Of a stretch of 64,000 nucleotides of DNA, positions 41,101 through 50,554 are shown in pieces (within the stretch, counting starts at the first letter, position 1; every line of letters begins with the position of its first letter). Origin of the DNA: Oligoflexia bacterium (GTDB lineage: Bacteria > Bdellovibrionota > Bacteriovoracia > Bacteriovoracales > Bacteriovoracaceae); the NCBI GenBank assembly GCA_015232355.1, contig JADFZW010000006.1, forward strand, positions 124,001 to 188,000, read 5' to 3'. A model generated the notes under the pieces. The model did no database searches. It was not told the DNA's origin and saw only the letters and a list, made by a program, of their open reading frames with translations. The position numbers and the translations under genes are program-made.

Positions 41101-42701
41101 CCTCGAAGAAAACTTGCATATATATAAAATGAACTACTCGAGATATGAGGACTTCCATGAGCAGCTGGCAAACTATTATCTGGCGTATATGAGATTGAAA
41201 CAGTTGGCATCGCCCAGACTATTCCTAATGTTTTACTTAATGTTGAAGTAACAATATTTCCCGCACGATCTGTAACTGGTGCAGCAGTAGGAACAAATTG
41301 AACAACGAAGTCACTGTAGTCGGCAACACCAGTGGGATTAATATAACCATCAATAATAAAACTTGTTGGATATAGTGTTGGTTCAGCATTAGGAGTTACT
41401 CCACTAATGGTAACTGTTCCTGTTGGTGCAATAAAATTATTACTGCTCACTCCACTAACACCCTCATTGAAATTTAAATACACTCTGAAATTATATTTGT
41501 CAGATGAAGATGGATCTTTGGTGGTATAGCGTGGAGTTGCTGAAAAAACAGGAGTGGGTTCTTTATTATCATAAATGAATGCAAATGGTGTTGGAGTATA
41601 GTAGCTAAGTGAATTACTGGCCAAATCAGTAATTGATGTAGGAGCGGCCATAGCTATAGAGACATAACCATCACTACTACCAGGTGTGGGAGTTAAATAC
41701 ACTGTTGCTAAATATGTGTATGAAGAAGCAGAGGTTGCGACCGCAACTGGAGTAAACCACGATGTAGAGTATGCTACTGAAGTTGCCACCACTTGAATAT
41801 GTTGACTACTATTTAAGGAACTAAGAAGTAACTCTTCGTCGCTTACAAATTTAACTGTAATTTCTGGTGTATTTGTTATAGTTGGACAAACTGCAGGTGT
41901 ACTACAACTAAAATCTGTTGCTCTTGGTTTTCTGTTATCAAAATAAATTGAACTCGAAACTAATCTTCCATTTAAAATTTTTTGATCATAGCTATATTTG
42001 CTCCATCCATAGATGGTCACATCTCTTCCGGTTTCACTATCTGGAGTAACCGCCAAAGCATAGGTGGCAGAAGTTGATGATGAAGATGATTGTGAACATA
42101 AACTTTGAACAGTGGATTCGCCAAAGCACATGGTAGTGTTTGTTCCCTCTGAAAGATAGCTTAGATTTAAAGTCGAGTTAGCACGTAATGCTCCACCATT
42201 TATTTGTAATGAACAAATATCTTGAGCAGTAACTGATATGGGAATACTAATATTTTGTTCAAGATTGCTACAACTAAAATTAAAAGTAGCTGAACGCACA
42301 CCACTTACATTTAAACACCCAGATGTCTTCGGAGATGATTTAAGATAGATATAACAAAATGATTTTGCTTTAATTGTAATTCCACATCCATTACTACTAA
42401 TTACAAAATCTGCAGCATCAGTACCTGTTATAGTAGGGGCCGTGCAACCTATGGCATCTCTGGTGATATAGTTATTAAGTTTTAATCTAAAATCATCAGA
42501 AGTACTACTAACTGGTACATAACCAAAATCATAACTATTAACATTTGCAACTAAAGTGACAGTAGAACCTTTGCCTGTACCTGAACTAGTAGAGGTTTGA
42601 GAATTAAGTTTTGGTCCGAGATTTTGACTTAAGCAACCACAAAGCAAAAACAAAATAACAATATTCAAAAGCAGTAATTGCAGTGATCGCAGTGATTGCA
42701 T
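38109..42701 (-). CDS. Giant LamG-domain lipoprotein
   Basis: A 1530-residue protein. The signal peptide ends in lipobox LLCGC (Cys about 22). Residues ~45-600 are Ig/cadherin-like beta domains, some with the calcium-dependent surface look (FIYDNKEPTP, DRAGN, DFAGNN). Three concanavalin-like LamG jelly-roll modules follow, at about 850-1010, 1120-1260 and 1390-1520, each with the VWF/AWV-KI-LNGV pattern. Such proteins are surface adhesins or carbohydrate-binding proteins. The whole chain is peppered with Thr-Pro dipeptides (TPTPG, TPTPF, STPAP), an unusual local composition. It is monocistronic, with AGGGGG ahead of the ATG. The C-terminus ends right at a long palindrome. Confidence 0.85.
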   Translation of the reverse strand: MQSLRSLQLLLLNIVILFLLCGCLSQNLGPKLNSQTSTSSGTGKGSTVTLVANVNSYDFGYVPVSSTSDDFRLKLNNYITRDAIGCTAPTITGTDAADFVISSNGCGITIKAKSFCYIYLKSSPKTSGCLNVSGVRSATFNFSCSNLEQNISIPISVTAQDICSLQINGGALRANSTLNLSYLSEGTNTTMCFGESTVQSLCSQSSSSSTSATYALAVTPDSETGRDVTIYGWSKYSYDQKILNGRLVSSSIYFDNRKPRATDFSCSTPAVCPTITNTPEITVKFVSDEELLLSSLNSSQHIQVVATSVAYSTSWFTPVAVATSASSYTYLATVYLTPTPGSSDGYVSIAMAAPTSITDLASNSLSYYTPTPFAFIYDNKEPTPVFSATPRYTTKDPSSSDKYNFRVYLNFNEGVSGVSSNNFIAPTGTVTISGVTPNAEPTLYPTSFIIDGYINPTGVADYSDFVVQFVPTAAPVTDRAGNIVTSTLSKTLGIVWAMPTVSISYTPDNSLPAAHGSPHISSSSFYIYASFLRGSGAGTPEPIATSYFTPNPLTYIQYTPAAASLTFNSVTPVATGVYGISTTVGGDPAGTPITIVFPAGWAHDFAGNNSTSQSLTIKYYTDPVVTNATTNSLFPITGSNDPKTSESLITINPITVSNSDLRSIECYYENKSVQSTDANYADSYSSCADLDSMIEVDSSSGNYIIGKTYFSTYDLANKSAVWNWRPTINQRGTYKITFRAYDVNGHPVQTPTPVSSSFFITVRDNLSSGNMLSYTDSYFALATPTGAGGSKDMSADGSKNTASTSLVDLKADSTLVSSGYGGGGITASYMTPVAGIDLQGSYTDLQATFSAGVWFKAPTAGTARCILANKNYSEDDGNGWYLGVNSSNKLIVNVANGVGRYSITDNNAMTENYWYFIFFTWNKTTPTLKIFKNGVEITNISSTLTIAANQDIDADDNIFLGKCIDGNLFSGAINSSVIYSNESSASTISDNFLSTVNRFRSFKPKQAINTSNISSNLIYHYDAFFALDGVQPQPTSSNGTCRISSIYNLAFAPVTSTSTPAPASANCDIDGQHGSGLSGTPGTSPNPFRYHLDGIDDQIVLIGLHPTPGFERAMTIGAWVRPTEAPAAGTAMVIFQRGDTANLGVSLEINEDADFEFRMNTNESTEVVATCATTIQSYKWYNVVAVKNMSKIKLYLNGDFCSEVAAVDATIAFGTPTALDFIGGNPSGTPEFFNGDISSLVLYNTPLSSQQIKQNFYATADRFREVNLEKTSTLGLILHLDAANAKNKLLPGSGAAPVLTSFSDLSAWNYKDTNTNMSNRADPAISVASFAGNSTVGSSFYKLNFANNSDYVNILPTGIDGTPEGTYVLWYKGSAAVSICNLVSRVSIDPGGGAEGGAFMQLNEFNKLRMQLNKSDGTPVYTAVASVEQTPNDWQHLAFIFNKNISGSKNRIFLNGQEVASAGYATSAWDYSGAGAGTDTYSIGNSGLSVDNGCTGDIGIFKAYNRALHPKEIEQMCKAEKWRYNTNICQ

Positions 42702-42772
42702 AATGATTACCCCCTCATAGCATCTATCTATTCATCTATCTAAACTATACTAATATTGTATCTTAAAACGAT

Positions 42773-43819
42773 TTATCCTGAAATGAGCAACAATAACCTA
42801 GAAAATATTTCAGGAGGAGCGACTGAAAATTCTAAATATTTATTGCTAATTGGATGAGTAAGTCCGAGTGTTTTTGCATGTAAAAATGGATATGGATAAT
42901 CACAAATTAAATTCTTTATCTCTTCACTATTAATATTTTTTAGTTGTTCTTTAGGATTAGCATACACGGAATCCATTAAGATTGGTGCTTTTAAGAGTGA
43001 ACTTAAGTGCACTCTTATCTGATGAGTACGTCCTGTCTCTAATTTAAGTTCAATGTGATAAAGACAATCTGATTTACTATCAGGTTTATTTAAAATCTTG
43101 TAGTTGGTGATGGCCATTTTCCCTCTGCCATTCTTGGGAGTAGTAGACATTTTTATTCTATTACTCGGATGTCTTCCTATTATTGATTTTAAAACACCAG
43201 AAGTACTAGAGTTAAATTGTTTCGTAATCGCAATTGCTTGATAGATTCTATTTATCTTATGTTCAGAAAAAAGCATCACTAATTTCTCATGAGCTTGATT
43301 ACTCTTTGAACAAACCATTACTCCACTCGTTCCCTTGTCCAATCTATGAACAATACCTGGTCTCTTTACACCTCCAATTCCCTTGAGATCTGGACAATGA
43401 TGTAAAAGAGCATTCACCAATGTTCCAGTATAATTTCCTGGAGCTGGATGAGTAACAAGTCCTGCTGGTTTATTTATAAAAATTAAATCCTCATCTTCAA
43501 AGAGTATTTCCAAAGGAATATTTTCAGCTTCTGCATCCAAAGGAATTGGTGGTGGAACTTCAATGTTAATAATTGTTCCAACAGCTGGAAGTTTGCTAAG
43601 TGAAAGTGATGTATTTTCTGTATTGATTAGATCTTGCTCAAACAATTTCTTTATAAAAGATCTTCCATATGGCAACTTCGCTGCTAAAAGATGGTCCAAG
43701 CGCCTAAACTGCCTATGATCATCCTCTGTTATAACAACTTCTAATTCTAAAATATCTTCGTTGTTGTTGTTGTTGTTGTTGTTATTGTTATTGTTATTGC
43801 TATTGCTATTTGAAATCAC
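42773..43819 (-). CDS. rluD: RluD-family 23S rRNA pseudouridine synthase
   Basis: A 348-residue protein from a GTG start that overlaps the upstream stop (GTGA). An S4 domain (FRRLDHLLAAKLPYGRSFIKKL) is followed by the catalytic domain with the HRLDKGTSG motif (catalytic Asp) and later RTHQIRVHL. It isomerises uridines of 23S rRNA (helix 69 in the RluD type). The N-terminus carries a run of 14 Asn before the S4 domain, encoded by a TTG/TTA microsatellite on the plus strand, absent from ordinary homologues. It is the last gene of a three-gene operon with the J-domain/HTH protein and the MinD-like ATPase. Confidence 0.9.
   Translation of the reverse strand: MISNSNSNNNNNNNNNNNNNEDILELEVVITEDDHRQFRRLDHLLAAKLPYGRSFIKKLFEQDLINTENTSLSLSKLPAVGTIINIEVPPPIPLDAEAENIPLEILFEDEDLIFINKPAGLVTHPAPGNYTGTLVNALLHHCPDLKGIGGVKRPGIVHRLDKGTSGVMVCSKSNQAHEKLVMLFSEHKINRIYQAIAITKQFNSSTSGVLKSIIGRHPSNRIKMSTTPKNGRGKMAITNYKILNKPDSKSDCLYHIELKLETGRTHQIRVHLSSLLKAPILMDSVYANPKEQLKNINSEEIKNLICDYPYPFLHAKTLGLTHPISNKYLEFSVAPPEIFSRLLLLISG
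43760..43811. repeat. Triplet microsatellite at the rluD N-terminus
   Basis: TTG and TTA units encode the polyasparagine run right after the start codon of the pseudouridine synthase. Confidence 0.9.
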
Positions 43820-44982
43820 TTCTTTTTAATTTTTTGTAATGATTTTACATATTCAATATATGAATTGGCCACCATGTCTGGATTTAAGCGCAAGCACTTA
43901 GCATATTGATAGACAAATCCTCTCAAGTAAGAAAGTGCAGGCAATTTAGCATATTCTCCTTCTTCTATTTGTCTTAAATATGTTCGAGATATTTTGGTAA
44001 GATCACACATCTTTTCAAGTGTAACATTTTTATATTCACGAATCTCTTTTAAAAAACTACCAGTAAATTCAGTTGTACTCTCTATCCTTTGTTCAAATTC
44101 AGCATTTGCTTCGTACTCCAAAGCAAAGCGCTTTTGGGCCGTTAGTCGAGAGATATCCATTTCATTTCGATGTATCTGAAAATCCTTATCGTTGTTGGAA
44201 GCAATAGTGTAGGTATTACTTCTTGGTGATTGTGCTGCTTGAGCTTGAGCATTACCACTCCCCATGCCTGTACTCATACCTATATCTTTTTCTCTTTCAA
44301 CATCTGATCTATTACTATTAACAAATCTGTAGTGATTGCTACTATTGCCACTACTACTGTTCTTATTGTCATTAATACTATCTCTATTACCAGCAACACC
44401 ACTTGCACCGCCATTGTTGCTATTCTTGTTGTTACTCTGTCTACCATATTCTTGTGATCTCAAATACGATGATTGTGATTGTGACTGTGATTGAGAATAT
44501 GGTTGTGATTGAGATTGTGAATATGATTGTGATTTAGATTGTGAACGCTCATAAGCTAAGTTGGCCATCAAAGCATAATCATCTACAGCTTGGTCTCCAT
44601 TTGAATTTTGATCATATGCCGATGAACTACTATGAAAAGCATTTCCATTATTTTTTGAAGCATTTTGCATGCTTGAAGATTTGGGAACTCCTATTCCTCT
44701 AATAGTATCATACTCTTTACGTTTGTGTGGTACGCTTAAGATAGAGTATGCCGCCTCAATAAGCTCCAACATTTCATCACACTCATCTTTTGTTAAGATG
44801 GAATACAATGCAAGTCCATCTCCTGAATAAGTATTCTTTGCACGTAAATATCCCTCATAAATCTCTTCTGGAGAGGAATTATATGAGATCTCTAAAATTT
44901 CATAATAATTTTTTGCATCACTACTCATACTACTACTCATACTACTACTATTAATATTATTATTATTATTCATACTATTCAT
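43816..44982 (-). CDS. J-domain-like / RodZ-type HTH protein with Gln-Ser linker
   Basis: The ATG at 44982 has AGGA 7 nt upstream; a TTG at 44988 is the other option. After a Ser/Met/Asn-rich start comes a DnaJ-like region (NYYEILEISYNSSPEEI ... AAYSILSVPHKRKEYD). The HPD tripeptide needed to stimulate DnaK is not present, so it is a degenerate J-domain. A long Gln/Ser/Asn linker follows, then a C-terminal helix-turn-helix of the RodZ type (FLKEIREYKNVTLEKMCDLTKISRTYLRQIE...LRGFVYQYAKCL). Similar fusions beside MinD-like ATPases occur in deltaproteobacterial genomes. It may help place or regulate cell-envelope or motility machinery. Confidence 0.75.
   Translation of the reverse strand: MNSMNNNNNINSSSMSSSMSSDAKNYYEILEISYNSSPEEIYEGYLRAKNTYSGDGLALYSILTKDECDEMLELIEAAYSILSVPHKRKEYDTIRGIGVPKSSSMQNASKNNGNAFHSSSSAYDQNSNGDQAVDDYALMANLAYERSQSKSQSYSQSQSQPYSQSQSQSQSSYLRSQEYGRQSNNKNSNNGGASGVAGNRDSINDNKNSSSGNSSNHYRFVNSNRSDVEREKDIGMSTGMGSGNAQAQAAQSPRSNTYTIASNNDKDFQIHRNEMDISRLTAQKRFALEYEANAEFEQRIESTTEFTGSFLKEIREYKNVTLEKMCDLTKISRTYLRQIEEGEYAKLPALSYLRGFVYQYAKCLRLNPDMVANSYIEYVKSLQKIKKK
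44471..44546. repeat. Gln-Ser coding repeat in the J-domain/HTH gene
   Basis: Degenerate GATTGT-type hexamers encode alternating Gln-Ser (with Tyr-Ser) in the linker between the J-like and HTH domains. Confidence 0.85.
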
Positions 44983-45018
44983 GCTCAAATCCTAAAATCC
45001 TAAAATCCTAATCTCAAA

Positions 45019-46107
45019 TTAACTAAGGAGTCTATGTACTATCCTATCAAAATTTGTAACTAACTTTGAACTTGGAAATTCCATTAGCAAAGGTCTTCTT
45101 CTCTTCACACTTTGCCAAACAACAGAATCATAATCGAGATAACCTATATAGTCCATCTCAATACCAAAATAACGCTTGCAAATTGCTTTTATCGAAAATC
45201 CAATATCAATATCAGATTGTGTTCGCACCTGATTCATAATTAATTTTGGTCTAAACTTTGTGATCTCATTTCGTAATTTCATTCCTCTTATTGGATCTAA
45301 ATCAATCACTTTTTGAATAAGATCAGTTGGAATATTTTTGTGAGTGGAAATTTTAGAATTCATTACTTGATCAATAAGTGGTCTAACATCTAAGAGTTCC
45401 TCTACCATCTTCAAACGTTGATAGTATACCGAACGAATAAAGCGATATGTATTTTCAATTGATGTTGGTTCCGGAATAACCGTCAAGATTCCTTGATCAG
45501 AAGAAATAAAAAAATCCAAAGTATTTGAGGCTGTTCCTGCTCCAAGATCGAATAAAACAAATTCGGCATCCAGCGTGTTCAATTTAGAGAGAAGTTTGTT
45601 TTTATGCATTCCTTTTAGGTTAGCAATTTGCAAATCATCTTGAGCACCACTTATTAAACATAAATTGGGAATAGGTGTTTTAGTTTGTAATTCATTTAAA
45701 TTTTTCACCTTCTTTGTAATGTAATCAGAAAGCGTCACCTCTGGAATGGGCACTCCAAGACAAGTGTGAAGATTGGCACCTCCAAGATCAAGATCAACAG
45801 TGACTACTTTATGTCCCATTAATGCCAGACAGATTGAAATATTGGCAGTAACCAAACTCTTTCCAACTCCGCCCTTTCCTCCACCAACGGCCCAAATTTT
45901 TGGTCCTATTTGTGTTTTCACCTCTTGAAAAGAATTCATCTTCCAATTCCTTTCACTAATATTTTTTTTGTCACCATTTGCTTCAGTGATCGTGCTCGTA
46001 TTATTATTAGAAGAAGCTGGATCGCTGCTGGTGGAATCATTTTGATTTTGATTATAATTTACTGATGCTAGATCATTTTGACCTGCTTCCATTTGTGAGT
46101 TAGACAA
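45019..46107 (-). CDS. MinD/FlhG-like P-loop ATPase
   Basis: A 362-residue protein. After ~60 Gln/Asn/Ser-rich residues, the deviant Walker A GGGKGGVGKS is followed by VDLDLGGANLHTCLG and FDLGAGTASNTLDFF, and a family-specific IPEPTSIENTYRFIR segment. This is the group between MinD and FlhG that is common in deltaproteobacteria. Such ATPases place structures or control cell division or flagella. The TTG start at 46107 has a G-rich ribosome site; an ATG at 46092 is the alternative. It heads the operon with the J-domain/HTH protein and RluD, which suggests a shared spatial or envelope role. Confidence 0.8.
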   Translation of the reverse strand: MSNSQMEAGQNDLASVNYNQNQNDSTSSDPASSNNNTSTITEANGDKKNISERNWKMNSFQEVKTQIGPKIWAVGGGKGGVGKSLVTANISICLALMGHKVVTVDLDLGGANLHTCLGVPIPEVTLSDYITKKVKNLNELQTKTPIPNLCLISGAQDDLQIANLKGMHKNKLLSKLNTLDAEFVLFDLGAGTASNTLDFFISSDQGILTVIPEPTSIENTYRFIRSVYYQRLKMVEELLDVRPLIDQVMNSKISTHKNIPTDLIQKVIDLDPIRGMKLRNEITKFRPKLIMNQVRTQSDIDIGFSIKAICKRYFGIEMDYIGYLDYDSVVWQSVKRRRPLLMEFPSSKLVTNFDRIVHRLLS

Positions 46108-46272
46108 GTTATCCCCCCATTTTAAATTAAATCCCCCTTGATTACTAAATAGTAAGAGATAAATTTTAAGTTTTAAAGAAGAAAAATTTGATTTAAAGTC
46201 ATTTAAATTCTAAATTCTAAATTATTCTAAATTTTAAGTTCGAATTTAATTTTTAGATGGAGATTTTTCGAC

Positions 46273-47430
46273 ATGGATCACCAATTGAAAGATTGGCATT
46301 TAAATAACAATATAAATACAAATAAACCTGCGAGCAGTGGCAGTGTTGATACAATTGTTGATACAATTATTGATCCAATTACAAATAAAAATGCGCAGAT
46401 TTTCACTGACACTGACAATATTAAAAATATCTCTTCAGGAATTTTAAAATTAACTCCTCATATGCAAGAGACCCTGTGGGGCGGAGATTTTTTTGCACAA
46501 CTATATAATCTTTCTCCAGGATCAAAGATAGGTGAAACATGGGAACTCTATTCTCTTACATCGATGAACTTAGAAAGTTCTTATCTGATAAAATACTTAG
46601 ATGCAAACTTAAATCTCTCTGTGCAAGTACATCCAGATGACTTTTGGTCTAGACGACATGGCCAAAAGTATGGACAAAAGTATGGACAAAAAAACAATAC
46701 TGGTAAAAGTGAATGCTGGATTATTTTAAATGCTGAAAAAGGAAGTGGTCTCTATTTAGGATTAAAAGATCATATCACCTTTGAAGAGTTTGAAATGGCC
46801 TGTAGAAACGAAGAAGAAGAAAAAGAAGAAAAAAAAGAAAAAAGCTCTAATCTTCATCAATTTCTAAATTTCATTCCAGTTAAGCAAAATGATTTTCTTA
46901 TGATTCCGGCCGGACTTATCCATGCTATCGGTGAAGGTGTAAGATTACTAGAAATTCAACAAAACTCAAATATCACTTATAGAATTTGGGATTGGAATCG
47001 CTTAGATAAAAATGGAATGAAAAGAGAATTACATCTAAATCAAGCACTCGAAGTAATTTCCTCAAGTATGCATCTAAATTATCTCGATGGTATTTTAAAA
47101 TATCAAGATATATTTAATACACCTAGCACATTTAGTACAACTCAAACAAAGCAAGCAAAGCTATTGATCGAGCATGCTGATTTTTCTGTCTATACTTTAA
47201 AGTTAAATAAAGGAGAATCATATCAACTTTCACTAGAGAGTCCTTTAAGACCCGCAACTCTACTTTGTCTTCAAGGTGAAATTAATATTTTCAGAGGAAG
47301 AGACGAGATTAAGATTTCTTCATATGAAACTGCTTTCTTACCACACAACTCAACTAATAACATCCTTCATTCATTGATAGAAATAGTTTGTGAAAGTAAC
47401 ACTGCTGCTGATATCGTTATTGTATTGTAA
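46273..47430 (+). CDS. manA: Mannose-6-phosphate isomerase, class I
   Basis: A 385-residue cupin enzyme. The catalytic region has ETLWGG, GETWELY, VQVHPDDFW (zinc ligands Gln and His) and later IPAGLIHAIGEGVRLLEIQQNSNITYRIWDW. It interconverts mannose 6-phosphate and fructose 6-phosphate and feeds mannosyl-containing glycans. The first ~55 residues are low complexity (repeated DTIVDTIIDP). Two further inserts interrupt the conserved part: a Gln-Lys-Tyr-Gly repeat just after HPDD and a Glu/Lys run near residue 180. The ATG has GGAG 10 nt upstream. It is divergent from the MinD-like operon and convergent with the RND gene. Confidence 0.9.
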   Translation: MDHQLKDWHLNNNINTNKPASSGSVDTIVDTIIDPITNKNAQIFTDTDNIKNISSGILKLTPHMQETLWGGDFFAQLYNLSPGSKIGETWELYSLTSMNLESSYLIKYLDANLNLSVQVHPDDFWSRRHGQKYGQKYGQKNNTGKSECWIILNAEKGSGLYLGLKDHITFEEFEMACRNEEEEKEEKKEKSSNLHQFLNFIPVKQNDFLMIPAGLIHAIGEGVRLLEIQQNSNITYRIWDWNRLDKNGMKRELHLNQALEVISSSMHLNYLDGILKYQDIFNTPSTFSTTQTKQAKLLIEHADFSVYTLKLNKGESYQLSLESPLRPATLLCLQGEINIFRGRDEIKISSYETAFLPHNSTNNILHSLIEIVCESNTAADIVIVL

Positions 47431-47449
47431 TTTAGGATAGAGAACTTAA

Positions 47450-50400
47450 TTAATTAATGTTTTGGGCCCTCTTTAAAAACCACAATCGTAAATCATCTAT
47501 GTATCCATATGCTGCAGGAACAATCAGAAGAGTAAGGAAAGTTGAACTTATTAAACCACCAATAATTGCAATTCCCATTGAAGTTCGAGAGGAGCTGACT
47601 TCACTTAATCCTATTGCTATTGGAAGTGTTCCTGCTACTAAAGCAATACTCGTCATGAGAATTGGTCTCAGTCTTGTTTTGGCGGCCAAGATCAAAGCTT
47701 CATTTCGATCAAGTCCATCTTCATTAACTTTTTTGAGAGTGTAATCAACTAACAAAATAGAATTTTTAGCGACAATTCCCAGGAGTAAAATAAATCCTAT
47801 AAGTGAAAAAACATTGATCCCTTCGCCAGTTATCCATAGAGCAAAGATTGCTCCACAAACTGCCATCGGCAGGGCCAATAGAATAGAAAAAGGAGTTACA
47901 AAGCTATCATACAAACTTGATAAAACCAGATAGATTAAAATAATTGCAAAAGCTATGGCCATAAGCATGTTACGAATTAGATCTTGAAAATCATCGGCCA
48001 TTCCATGAAAGGACCAACTTATTCCCTTAGGTGGTGGCAGTTCACTCTTTAATATTTTCTTTGTCTCATCCATCACCGCACCCAATGCTCCGTTAGTAGA
48101 AAGATCGCCAGTCACAGAGATATATCTGGCCTTATTTAAGCGATTGATTTGTGAAAATCCCATAGCTGATTCAAGATCTGCAACGTGATTTAAGGAGACA
48201 AAATTAAAAGTTCGATTAGGAATTTTGCTGTTATTAAATGTTTTTGCAACATCTTTAAATTTCTCATCCAATTCCACTCGGATATCATACTCTTTATTAT
48301 TCTCTCTAAATTTGGATGCAATAATTCCATCCACTCGCGCTCGAAGTTCTAATCCCGCATCCGAAATAGATACTCCTCTCTCCTCTGCTTTTTTCCTATC
48401 AAAGACTACCTGATATTCGGGGCGACCAACTCGATAATCAGAATCCAATTCAATCAATCCATTTACCTTTGCAAAGCGCTCTTTAACTTTCGAAGTGTAA
48501 CGGGCCAACTCTTGTAAATCATCTCCTTCAAAAAAGATCATAAATGGTCTCTCTCCCGTATCACCAAATTCATCATATAATTGCACTCGTACCAATGCGC
48601 TTGGAACTAACGGTGGAAGAACAACACGTAGAGAATCTTTTGTGGCCATGGTTGAGTTTTGACGTTCTTTTCGCTCTCGTAATTTTACATAGATTAAAGC
48701 AATGTTTTGTTTACCAGCACTTGTTCCAACTACTGCAGCAGTGGTGTTCACATCTTTATTTTCTAAAATCTTATCCTCTATTTTTTTAGATGCATCTTTA
48801 GTTGCCTGCAAGCTACTACTGGCCGGCAATTCGATTCTCACTGCAAATTCACCATAATCTTCATTGGGAATAAAGGTACTAGGTAAACGTGGTACTAACA
48901 GTAAACTGGAAATAAATATTAGAACAGATATTAAAATTACTTTCTTACGATTTTTCAGAGTAATTTTTATCGTCTGCGCATAGATGCGATTTACTAGTTC
49001 ATGTCCCTTATCAAAAAAGGCCACTAATTTTCCTAGTAGTCCAGTGTTGGATTTTTTTGAAACCCAATAAGCAGAGAGCATTGGTGCAACCATCATAGCA
49101 TCAGCAGTGGAAATCAAAATAGTAAAAACAATGGTTAATCCAAATTGTTTAAAAAATTGTCCAATTATTCCATCTAGAAATGCAATCGGCGCGAAAACAG
49201 AAATTACCACTGAGGAAGTTGCAATTACCGCCAAAGTTACCTCGGTAGTACCAATATAGGCGGCCTTAGCAGCTTCCATTCCATTTTGAATATGTCGAAA
49301 GATATTTTCCCTTACTACAATAGCATCATCAATTAACAAACCAACGGCCAAAGAGAGCGCCAGCAGAGTCATCATATTAATAGTAAAGCCAAAAAAATAC
49401 ATAAAGATAAAAGCACCCAGAAGAGAGTTAGGAAGTGCTAGACCAGTTATGATTGTTGATCTAATTGAACCAAGGAAAATAAATACCACAACAATACATA
49501 AAATAATTCCAATAGAAATTGATTCTTTAACATCATCAACACTCATCTTAATAAATTTAGCACTACTTCTCACCACTGTAATCTCAGCATCCAATCCCTT
49601 CATCTTTAAATTGCTATTTATTTTATTTAAGCGTTTGATAGCATCTTCGGCCACGGTAGTGGTGTTACTTCCCGATTGTTTAAAGATATCCACAAATATT
49701 GCTGCTTTACCATTTAAAGTGGCATAATTTTTTTCCTTCTCTTCGCCATCTTCCACTCTTGCTATTTGTGAAAGCTTGATTGGTCTATCTAACAACTTAA
49801 CAACAACATCATTTATAGAATTAATTTTACTAAACTCACCAACACTTCTAAAGACTGTTTCACTCTGATTTCTTTCAATATTTCCTATAGGAATATTTCG
49901 CGAACTACTTCCTATGCTATTTGCTATTTGTAAAATGGAGAGTTCGCTATCATCCATCATATTTTTATTTACATAAACCTTTATTTCGCGCTTTCTTCCT
50001 CCTACTAAATCAACTTTGCCCACACCCTCTACTCGCTCCAATTCATTGGCAACATTATCTTTGACAACATCGTAGAGAAGAGATTTTTTTAAATTTGATT
50101 TAACTGCAAATCTAACAATTGGCAAATCGGCAGGATCTACTCTGGAAACAATTGGATCTTTGATATCAGATGGAAGTTTACTCTTTAAATTATCTATTCT
50201 GTTACGAATCTGTTGTTCGGCATCTTTGATGTCAGTCTTTAAATTAAATTCAGCAACTAAAACTGATGTTGATTCCAGACTAATGGATTTAAGTTTTTTC
50301 AAATTAGGAAGATTTCCTATCTCTTCTTCTACTAATTTGCTGACTAAATTTTCCATATCATTAGGAGATGCTCCTGGATATGGAATCTGAATTACTACAA

Positions 50401-50536
50401 TTGGAAAATTAACATCAGGAAATAGATCAACACCAATCTTACTCATCGACATAAGACCTGTGATAATTAAGATCAACATCAGACAGACAATAAAGATTGG
50501 TCTCTTTATTGCCAAATTAATTAAATTAAAACCCAC
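47450..50536 (-). CDS. RND-family efflux transporter (AcrB/HAE1 type)
   Basis: About 1028 residues. The GTG at 50536 has GGAG 7 nt upstream. Motifs are the N-terminal IKRPIFIVCLMLILI, then DLFPDVNFP, two large periplasmic loops, LALSLAVGLLIDDAIVVREN (motif with the proton-relay acidic residues) and LIGFILLLGIVAKNSILLVDY near the C-terminus. It has twelve membrane segments in the usual 1+5+1+5 order. It pumps drugs, lipids or other small molecules out by proton antiport. No membrane-fusion or outer-membrane channel gene is adjacent; instead upp lies 19 nt upstream. A partner set elsewhere is likely. Confidence 0.9.
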   Translation of the reverse strand: MGFNLINLAIKRPIFIVCLMLILIITGLMSMSKIGVDLFPDVNFPIVVIQIPYPGASPNDMENLVSKLVEEEIGNLPNLKKLKSISLESTSVLVAEFNLKTDIKDAEQQIRNRIDNLKSKLPSDIKDPIVSRVDPADLPIVRFAVKSNLKKSLLYDVVKDNVANELERVEGVGKVDLVGGRKREIKVYVNKNMMDDSELSILQIANSIGSSSRNIPIGNIERNQSETVFRSVGEFSKINSINDVVVKLLDRPIKLSQIARVEDGEEKEKNYATLNGKAAIFVDIFKQSGSNTTTVAEDAIKRLNKINSNLKMKGLDAEITVVRSSAKFIKMSVDDVKESISIGIILCIVVVFIFLGSIRSTIITGLALPNSLLGAFIFMYFFGFTINMMTLLALSLAVGLLIDDAIVVRENIFRHIQNGMEAAKAAYIGTTEVTLAVIATSSVVISVFAPIAFLDGIIGQFFKQFGLTIVFTILISTADAMMVAPMLSAYWVSKKSNTGLLGKLVAFFDKGHELVNRIYAQTIKITLKNRKKVILISVLIFISSLLLVPRLPSTFIPNEDYGEFAVRIELPASSSLQATKDASKKIEDKILENKDVNTTAAVVGTSAGKQNIALIYVKLRERKERQNSTMATKDSLRVVLPPLVPSALVRVQLYDEFGDTGERPFMIFFEGDDLQELARYTSKVKERFAKVNGLIELDSDYRVGRPEYQVVFDRKKAEERGVSISDAGLELRARVDGIIASKFRENNKEYDIRVELDEKFKDVAKTFNNSKIPNRTFNFVSLNHVADLESAMGFSQINRLNKARYISVTGDLSTNGALGAVMDETKKILKSELPPPKGISWSFHGMADDFQDLIRNMLMAIAFAIILIYLVLSSLYDSFVTPFSILLALPMAVCGAIFALWITGEGINVFSLIGFILLLGIVAKNSILLVDYTLKKVNEDGLDRNEALILAAKTRLRPILMTSIALVAGTLPIAIGLSEVSSSRTSMGIAIIGGLISSTFLTLLIVPAAYGYIDDLRLWFLKRAQNIN

Positions 50537-50554
50537 CAATCAACTCCAGAAAAC

